Source: Algoriphagus sp. A40
GTDB lineage: Bacteria > Bacteroidota > Bacteroidia > Cytophagales > Cyclobacteriaceae
NCBI RefSeq assembly: GCF_002002735.1
Contig: NZ_MUNY01000028.1
Location: 1-64,000 of the forward strand
Reading direction: 5' to 3'
DNA length: 64,000 bases
The notes under the pieces were generated by a model. That model worked only from the letters and a program-made list of their open reading frames with translations, was not told where the DNA came from and did not search any database. Numbering within the stretch: position 1 is the stretch's first letter; every line of letters starts with the position of its first letter. Position numbers and translations under genes: made by a program. Positions 60,137 to 64,000 of this stretch are shown in pieces.

Positions 60137-61252
60137 ATGAACCAACTAGTCCAACTCCGACATACGCTCCATCAATTTCCTGAAGTTGGTTTTGAAGAAA
60201 GCCAAACTGCTCAACGGATTTTGGAGTTTTTCAGACCTCTTCAGCCGGATCAAACTTTCGAAAATCTGGGAGGTACAGGTCTGGCTTTTATTTTTCGGGG
60301 GAAGAGGCCGGGAAAGCGGATGCTTTTCCGCTGTGAACTGGATGCCTTGCCCATCGAAGATCTTAAGGAAAGTCCTTACCAAAGTCAGATTCCCGGCAAA
60401 GGTCACCTTTGCGGACACGATGGACATATGGCGATCATTTGTGGTTTGGGAGAAAAACTTTCCCAAAACCGACCCGAAACAGGCGAAGTCGTGCTTCTTT
60501 TTCAGCCTGCTGAAGAGACAGGCGATGGAGCGAGAGCCATTTTGAATGACCCAAGGTTCGAAGAAATCCGGCCCGATTTTGCTTTTGCCCTGCACAATCT
60601 TCCCGGTTATCCGCTTCATCAGATTGTGATGCGAAAAGGAACTTTTGCAGCAGGAAGTACCGGAATGACCATTTTCCTGAAAGGTAAAACTTCGCATTCG
60701 GCTCATCCCGAAGCTGGAATCAACCCGGCTCAGACTCTAGCCCAACTGATCAAAGAACTGCCAGAACTTCCCAGAACCCTTTCTCATTTCGGTTTATTGA
60801 CACTTATTCATTCCGAGTTGGGAAGTTTGGCTTTTGGTACCAGTGCGGGCAAAGCCAGTTTGAGCATGACCTTGAGAGCTTTCGACCAAAAGGATTTGGA
60901 TGATTTGATCGAAAAAGTAAAGGCAAAAACAAAGGCGGTGGCGGAACCGGAAGGATTGGAAGTGGACTTTGGTTTTGTGGAGCAGTTTGCCGTCTCGGTC
61001 AATGACCCGGACTTGTATCTCGTGGTGGAAAAAGCCGCACAAAATCTCGGACTTACCTTGACTGAAAAGCCTGAGCCTTTCCGCTGGTCGGAGGATTTTG
61101 GCCTGTTTTCACAGGTTTGTCCTTCGTTTTTATTTGGACTGGGAGCTGGAGAAAATTGTCCCCAACTGCATGAAGGAACTTATGATTTTCCGGATGAACT
61201 GATCGAGACAGGAGTGGGGATGTTTGAGGAGATACTCGGGTTTGTTTGTTAA
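60137..61252 (+). CDS. M20-family amidohydrolase
   Basis: The 371-residue metallopeptidase-family protein resembles amino-acid amidohydrolases (hippurate/IAA-conjugate hydrolases): HTLHQFPEVGFEE (9-21), RCELDALPIED (65-75), CGHDGHMAI (92-100, Cys92/His94 metal ligands) and PAEETGDGA (124-132). A dimerisation domain follows. It hydrolyses N-acyl or conjugated amino acids; exact substrate unknown. ATG 60137 is chosen over TTG 60065, which lies in the palindromic repeat. A near variant of a -7 box (TTACTTTGG) is about 18 nt upstream. Interesting coincidence only: GH3 in this window makes such conjugates in plants. Confidence 0.92.
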   Translation: MNQLVQLRHTLHQFPEVGFEESQTAQRILEFFRPLQPDQTFENLGGTGLAFIFRGKRPGKRMLFRCELDALPIEDLKESPYQSQIPGKGHLCGHDGHMAIICGLGEKLSQNRPETGEVVLLFQPAEETGDGARAILNDPRFEEIRPDFAFALHNLPGYPLHQIVMRKGTFAAGSTGMTIFLKGKTSHSAHPEAGINPAQTLAQLIKELPELPRTLSHFGLLTLIHSELGSLAFGTSAGKASLSMTLRAFDQKDLDDLIEKVKAKTKAVAEPEGLEVDFGFVEQFAVSVNDPDLYLVVEKAAQNLGLTLTEKPEPFRWSEDFGLFSQVCPSFLFGLGAGENCPQLHEGTYDFPDELIETGVGMFEEILGFVC

Positions 61253-61285
61253 AGACCTGGCAGGTTTTCAAAACCTGCCAGGTCT
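61253..61285. repeat. REP-like palindrome, copy A flanking the lipoprotein gene
   Basis: AGACCTGGCAGGTTTT (61253-61268) and its reverse complement (61270-61285) pair perfectly around one base. It begins on the base after the M20 stop and its end overlaps the stop codon of the convergent lipoprotein gene. Core ACCTGGCAGGTTT is shared with the copy at 61835. Confidence 0.85.
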
Positions 61286-61721
61286 ATTCCTTCAAACCAC
61301 TTCCCACTTTTTTGATCAAAAGGACTACCTGACGATCTTTTTCATCCACTTTTTTTGAAGTATCAGGAAAGGGCTTGAGATCCACTAACTCGACTGAGTA
61401 CCCTTCTATCGTTTGGATGTTCGGCACCTTGTTTCCAAAGTTCGGTGCAGAACTAAGATTGAATACCTCTTCCTGCCCATTTAGATTTACCGAAATCCGG
61501 ACTTCCACCATCCCGGCCCAAATGCATGTGGCACCAATCGGACATCTGGAGTCGGAGATCAAATCCAGAAAAGTGACTGAAATAGGTTCCGTGCAATGAG
61601 TCACTGTCCTACCAAAGGGAATTTCGACAGGTTCTCCAATCATAAAGCTTGTGCAGGGGATTTCCTCCTCACAACTTGAAAAAATAAGTAAACAAGCAAG
61701 GAGTCCTGACACCGATTTCAT
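61284..61721 (-). CDS. small lipoprotein with Cys-rich SRCPxGxxC motif
   Basis: From ATG 61721 this is a 145-residue lipoprotein with lipobox IFSSC (Cys 17) followed by acidic EEEIPC. The body has CTEPISVTF, DSRCPIGATCIWAGMVEVRISV and VELVDLKPFPD, the first being a phrase of many small Bacteroidota lipoproteins of unknown role. A longer reading from 61979 is rejected because it crosses a palindromic repeat and has no signal peptide. It lies between two near-identical REP-like palindromes. Confidence 0.8.
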   Translation of the reverse strand: MKSVSGLLACLLIFSSCEEEIPCTSFMIGEPVEIPFGRTVTHCTEPISVTFLDLISDSRCPIGATCIWAGMVEVRISVNLNGQEEVFNLSSAPNFGNKVPNIQTIEGYSVELVDLKPFPDTSKKVDEKDRQVVLLIKKVGSGLKE

Positions 61722-61834
61722 CTGCCTGGATCTTTTTGGTTTAAAAATAGGAAGTTCCGATTGGGGTTTCTCATCGGATGAAATAAAAACGAAATGGAAT
61801 GATGATTCGCTACAATTGGGGGAATTAATCCGAG

Positions 61835-61863
61835 ACCTGGCAGGTTTCGAAAACCTGCCAGGT
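61835..61863. repeat. REP-like palindrome, copy B flanking the lipoprotein gene
   Basis: ACCTGGCAGGTTT (61835-61847) and AAACCTGCCAGGT (61851-61863) pair with a CGA spacer. It has the same 13-nt arm as copy A, about 580 bp away, so the two share origin. Confidence 0.85.
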
Positions 61864-61906
61864 TTAAACTGGAAAAATGGAATAAGTGGTGAATGTTTGC
61901 TGGATT

Positions 61907-62485
61907 TTACCAGAATTTGGTCTCCAGCATCAGCATGCAAGCCACGCCCAACACAAAGGCTGAAACGATCAGTGTCCATTCTTTGCGGCTGACACCAGCC
62001 AGGCTAAGCAGAGAAGTTGCCAACAGAAAAGCTGATACAATAACGATTTGCCCGACTTCCAGTCCTATATTAAATGCCAACAGGGGTTGCCAGATGCTGG
62101 ACTCTTTGCCGAGCAGTTCCTTCAGGTAATTGGAAAAACCCAGCCCGTGGATCAGGCCAAAAAACACCGCAAAGATATAATTGAGGGGTATTCCTTTGCC
62201 ATTGGAAGGTTTGGGTTTGAAGATGGAAACCAATGCCGTAATTGCGATGGTGACCGGAATCAGAAATTCGATGACTTCGGATCTGACCTGGATGACATTG
62301 AATGTGGCCAATGCCAGTGTAAGAGAATGTCCTATGGTGAATGCCGTGACGAGGATGAGGATCTTTTTCCAATCCCGCGCCACATAAATTGCGCAAAGGG
62401 CCAAAATAAACAGGATATGGTCAAAGCCCCGGATGTCCAGAATATGCTGAAGTCCAAGCTTGAAATACAACTGAAATAAATTCAT
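61907..62485 (-). CDS. HupE/UreJ-2-type membrane protein
   Basis: A 192-residue protein with six hydrophobic helices; N-terminal segment LQHILDIRGFDHILFILALC carries the HxxxGxDHxxF signature of HupE/UreJ nickel/cobalt-type transporters, and SLTLALA, IHGLGFSNYLKELLG and NIGLEVGQIVIV follow. Bacteroidota UreJ_2 members often stand next to DUF6702 and M1 peptidase genes; here the DUF6702 gene diverges 83 bp away. Transported metal is unknown. Confidence 0.87.
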   Translation of the reverse strand: MNLFQLYFKLGLQHILDIRGFDHILFILALCAIYVARDWKKILILVTAFTIGHSLTLALATFNVIQVRSEVIEFLIPVTIAITALVSIFKPKPSNGKGIPLNYIFAVFFGLIHGLGFSNYLKELLGKESSIWQPLLAFNIGLEVGQIVIVSAFLLATSLLSLAGVSRKEWTLIVSAFVLGVACMLMLETKFW

Positions 62486-62568
62486 GATGGGGTGATACTT
62501 CCGCTATTGAAGTAAATTGCCGCAATAATACTGGATTAATCCCACATAAGGCACATTGAGCTGACCAA

Positions 62569-63066
62569 ATGCAACACTTTTACATTTCGTTGATTTTCCC
62601 GGTTTGGATGGCTCTCGTTCATCCTTTTTTTATCAGCTTAACCGAAATGAGCTATAATTCTGAAAAGGGTAAAATGGAGATTTCCCAGAAGATTTTTTGG
62701 GATGACCTCGAGGTGGGACTGAGTAATCATTTTGGGGAAAAGGTGAATTTTCTTCAGCCAAAAGACAAAGCCACTTTGGACCGCCAGGTCAAAACCTACC
62801 TGGAGAAACACAATCAGATCCTGGTCAACGGAAAATCTATTACTCTGAATCTGCTGGGCTATGAAGTGGATGGCGAGGCGGCTTGGTTTTACCTGGAATC
62901 CTCACCTGTCGATCTTCCCAAATCGGTCGAAGTCACTAATACCCTTTTATTGTCAGACAGACCGGGCCAGCAAAATATTGTTCATGTCTATAACCAGTCC
63001 AAATCTCCGAGAAGTCTCCTGCTCAGCGAGGGAAATGAAAAAGGTAAGATTGAATTTCAGAAGTGA
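62569..63066 (+). CDS. DUF6702-family protein
   Basis: A 165-residue protein with an N-terminal hydrophobic signal (FYISLIFPVWMALVHPFF) and the DUF6702 pattern HPFFISLTEMSYN, KMEISQKIFWDDLEVGL, then a beta-rich C-terminal part with TNTLLLSDRPGQQNIVHV. It is exported. Function is unknown; its repeated partnership with HupE/UreJ-2 suggests a common envelope role, perhaps with metals. A terminator follows. Confidence 0.85.
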   Translation: MQHFYISLIFPVWMALVHPFFISLTEMSYNSEKGKMEISQKIFWDDLEVGLSNHFGEKVNFLQPKDKATLDRQVKTYLEKHNQILVNGKSITLNLLGYEVDGEAAWFYLESSPVDLPKSVEVTNTLLLSDRPGQQNIVHVYNQSKSPRSLLLSEGNEKGKIEFQK

Positions 63067-63083
63067 GAAATAAGAGGCAAGAA

Positions 63084-63117
63084 AAAAAGCCGCCAGACCT
63101 CAATCTGACGGCTTTTT
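63084..63117. terminator. bidirectional terminator between DUF6702 gene and glyS
   Basis: AAAAAGCCG (63084-63092) pairs with CGGCTTTTT (63109-63117), and inner CAGA/TCTG also pair after a mismatch. The A- and T-runs suit both converging genes. Confidence 0.85.
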
Positions 63118-63148
63118 AAATCCGAAATCACAAATCCGAAACCCGAAA

Positions 63149-64000
63149 TCAGAGTTTCTCAAAAATCCTTCTGAAGCTGGTTGCCTCGGCGATTCGGCCA
63201 TGGAGTTCGGAGATAGCAATTCGCTCCTGCTCGGTGGTGTCGCGGTGACGGATAGTCACAGTATTGTCTTCCAAAGTCTGGTGATCTACGGCGATACAGA
63301 ACGGCGTGCCAATCAGATCCTGACGTGCATAGCGCTTTCCGATTGAAGCTGCATCTTCGTAGATGATGTTGAAGTCGTACTTCAGCAATTCCACGATTTC
63401 CTTTGCCTTTTCCGGCAAGCCGTCTTTCTTCACGATCGGAAGGATGGCGGCTTTCACCGGAGCGATGGCAGGATGAAACTTCAGATAAGTTCTGCTTTTC
63501 TCCTCTGAAGATTCCTCAGTGTAGGCATTGCAAAGCGTCAAGAGGAACAATCGATCCGCACCGATGGAGGTTTCGATCACATACGGGATGTAGTTTTGAT
63601 TGATTTCCGGATCGAAGTACTGCTGCTTTTTCTTGGAAAACTCCTGGTGGGATTTCAGGTCAAAGTCTGTTCTAGAGTGAATTCCCTCCACTTCTTTGAA
63701 CCCAAATGGAAACTCAAACTCGATGTCCATCGCAGCATTTGCATAGTGAGCGAGTTTTTCGTGATCGTGCTTTTTGAGCTTTTCCGCAGGGGTACCCAAG
63801 GCCAAATGCCATTTCATACGAGTCTCAGACCAGTAGGCGTACCAGTCCATTTCGGTGCCAGGACGAATGAAAAACTGCATCTCCATTTGTTCAAATTCAC
63901 GCATCCGGAAGATAAACTGCCGCGCCACGATCTCATTTCGGAAAGCCTTTCCGATCTGAGCTATCCCAAAAGGAACTTTCATTCGTGCCGTTTTCTGCAC
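63149..64000 (-). CDS. glyS: glycyl-tRNA synthetase, C-terminal part (partial)
   Basis: The visible 283 residues, cut at the window end, are the C-terminal part of the single-chain (alpha2) class II glycyl-tRNA synthetase, as found in Bacteroidota. They include motif 2 region FRNEIVARQFIFRMREFEQMEM, the Gly-tRNA-synthetase segment GIHSRTDFDLKSH, motif 3 TSIGADRLFLLTL and the anticodon-binding domain ending IAEATSFRRIFEKL. The N-terminal catalytic start lies beyond base 64000. Function: charging of tRNA-Gly. Confidence 0.95.
   Translation of the reverse strand: MQKTARMKVPFGIAQIGKAFRNEIVARQFIFRMREFEQMEMQFFIRPGTEMDWYAYWSETRMKWHLALGTPAEKLKKHDHEKLAHYANAAMDIEFEFPFGFKEVEGIHSRTDFDLKSHQEFSKKKQQYFDPEINQNYIPYVIETSIGADRLFLLTLCNAYTEESSEEKSRTYLKFHPAIAPVKAAILPIVKKDGLPEKAKEIVELLKYDFNIIYEDAASIGKRYARQDLIGTPFCIAVDHQTLEDNTVTIRHRDTTEQERIAISELHGRIAEATSFRRIFEKL

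Noticed and set aside
60137-61252. functional pair of GH3 ligase and M20 conjugate hydrolase
   Set aside because: The two genes lie 54 kb apart, and the link rests only on plant auxin analogy.
61722-61979. N-terminal extension of the small lipoprotein
   Set aside because: It would precede the lipoprotein signal peptide and run through REP-like palindrome B.
1-64000. tRNA genes, rRNA genes, CRISPR arrays, prophage or complete insertion sequences
   Set aside because: None was recognised by reading; a tRNAscan or IS search would be needed to exclude a missed small RNA gene.

Overview
The window reads as chromosomal DNA of a member of the Bacteroidota, most likely Cytophagales of the Cyclobacteriaceae / Algoriphagus type. 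The evidence is the gene families (TonB-dependent receptor with a carboxypeptidase-like N-terminal domain, many lipoproteins with Bacteroidota-style lipoboxes, DUF5117/5118 metzincin, DUF6702, HupE/UreJ-2, LytTR regulators, TTG/GTG starts, no Shine-Dalgarno signals) and several -7 boxes of the TAnnTTTG type. The genus is inference. No rRNA, tRNA, CRISPR array, phage or intact insertion sequence was seen.

Layout. 1-6.7 kb: recX, then a tight housekeeping run tpiA-prmA-small membrane protein-recJ-lptB-GH3 ligase. 6.7-16.2 kb: lytic transglycosylase, lipoprotein, Tat-exported M24 peptidase, uvrA, a LytS-type sensor kinase and two LytTR response regulators. 16.2-25.2 kb (minus strand): small secreted protein, PIN-PhoH ATPase, SNF2 helicase, lspA and ileS. 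25.2-25.9 kb: gene-free, filled by a structured repeat and palindromic repeats. 25.9-33.3 kb: small Cys-motif protein, pseudouridine synthase, MoxR ATPase, beta-helix lipoprotein plus TonB receptor, secreted protein, DinB. 33.3-38.3 kb: surface polysaccharide genes (wecB, Wzi-like protein, glycosyltransferase) with a cupin and a lipoprotein. 38.3-45.8 kb: SlyD, lipoproteins, transglutaminase-like protein, rlmH, fasciclin protein, YcxB-like protein, Fur-family regulator, large metzincin.

45.9-49.8 kb holds a compact candidate biosynthetic cluster: geranylgeranyl-reductase-like FAD protein, UbiA prenyltransferase, type III polyketide synthase and methyltransferase. Together these could make a prenylated or methylated aromatic polyketide; the product is unknown. 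49.8-53.4 kb: MscS channel, then an iodotyrosine-deiodinase-like flavoprotein flanked by two paralogous lipoproteins. 53.4-58.7 kb: membrane-anchored MutS-like ATPase, Lmo0937-type small protein, purK-purE, small membrane protein, 7-TM protein, NTF2-like protein. 58.8-61.3 kb: a Fic protein preceded by three palindromes at exactly 44-bp spacing, the last overlapping its start codon, then an M20 amidohydrolase. 61.3-64 kb: small lipoprotein between two near-identical palindromic repeats, HupE/UreJ, DUF6702 and the 3' part of glyS, cut by the window end.

The best second-look items are the three-operator Fic locus, the type III PKS/UbiA/methyltransferase/FAD cluster, the deiodinase homologue with its complete substrate-binding triad, and the structured repeat upstream of ileS. 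Six small genes under 80 codons that are easily missed are also annotated.
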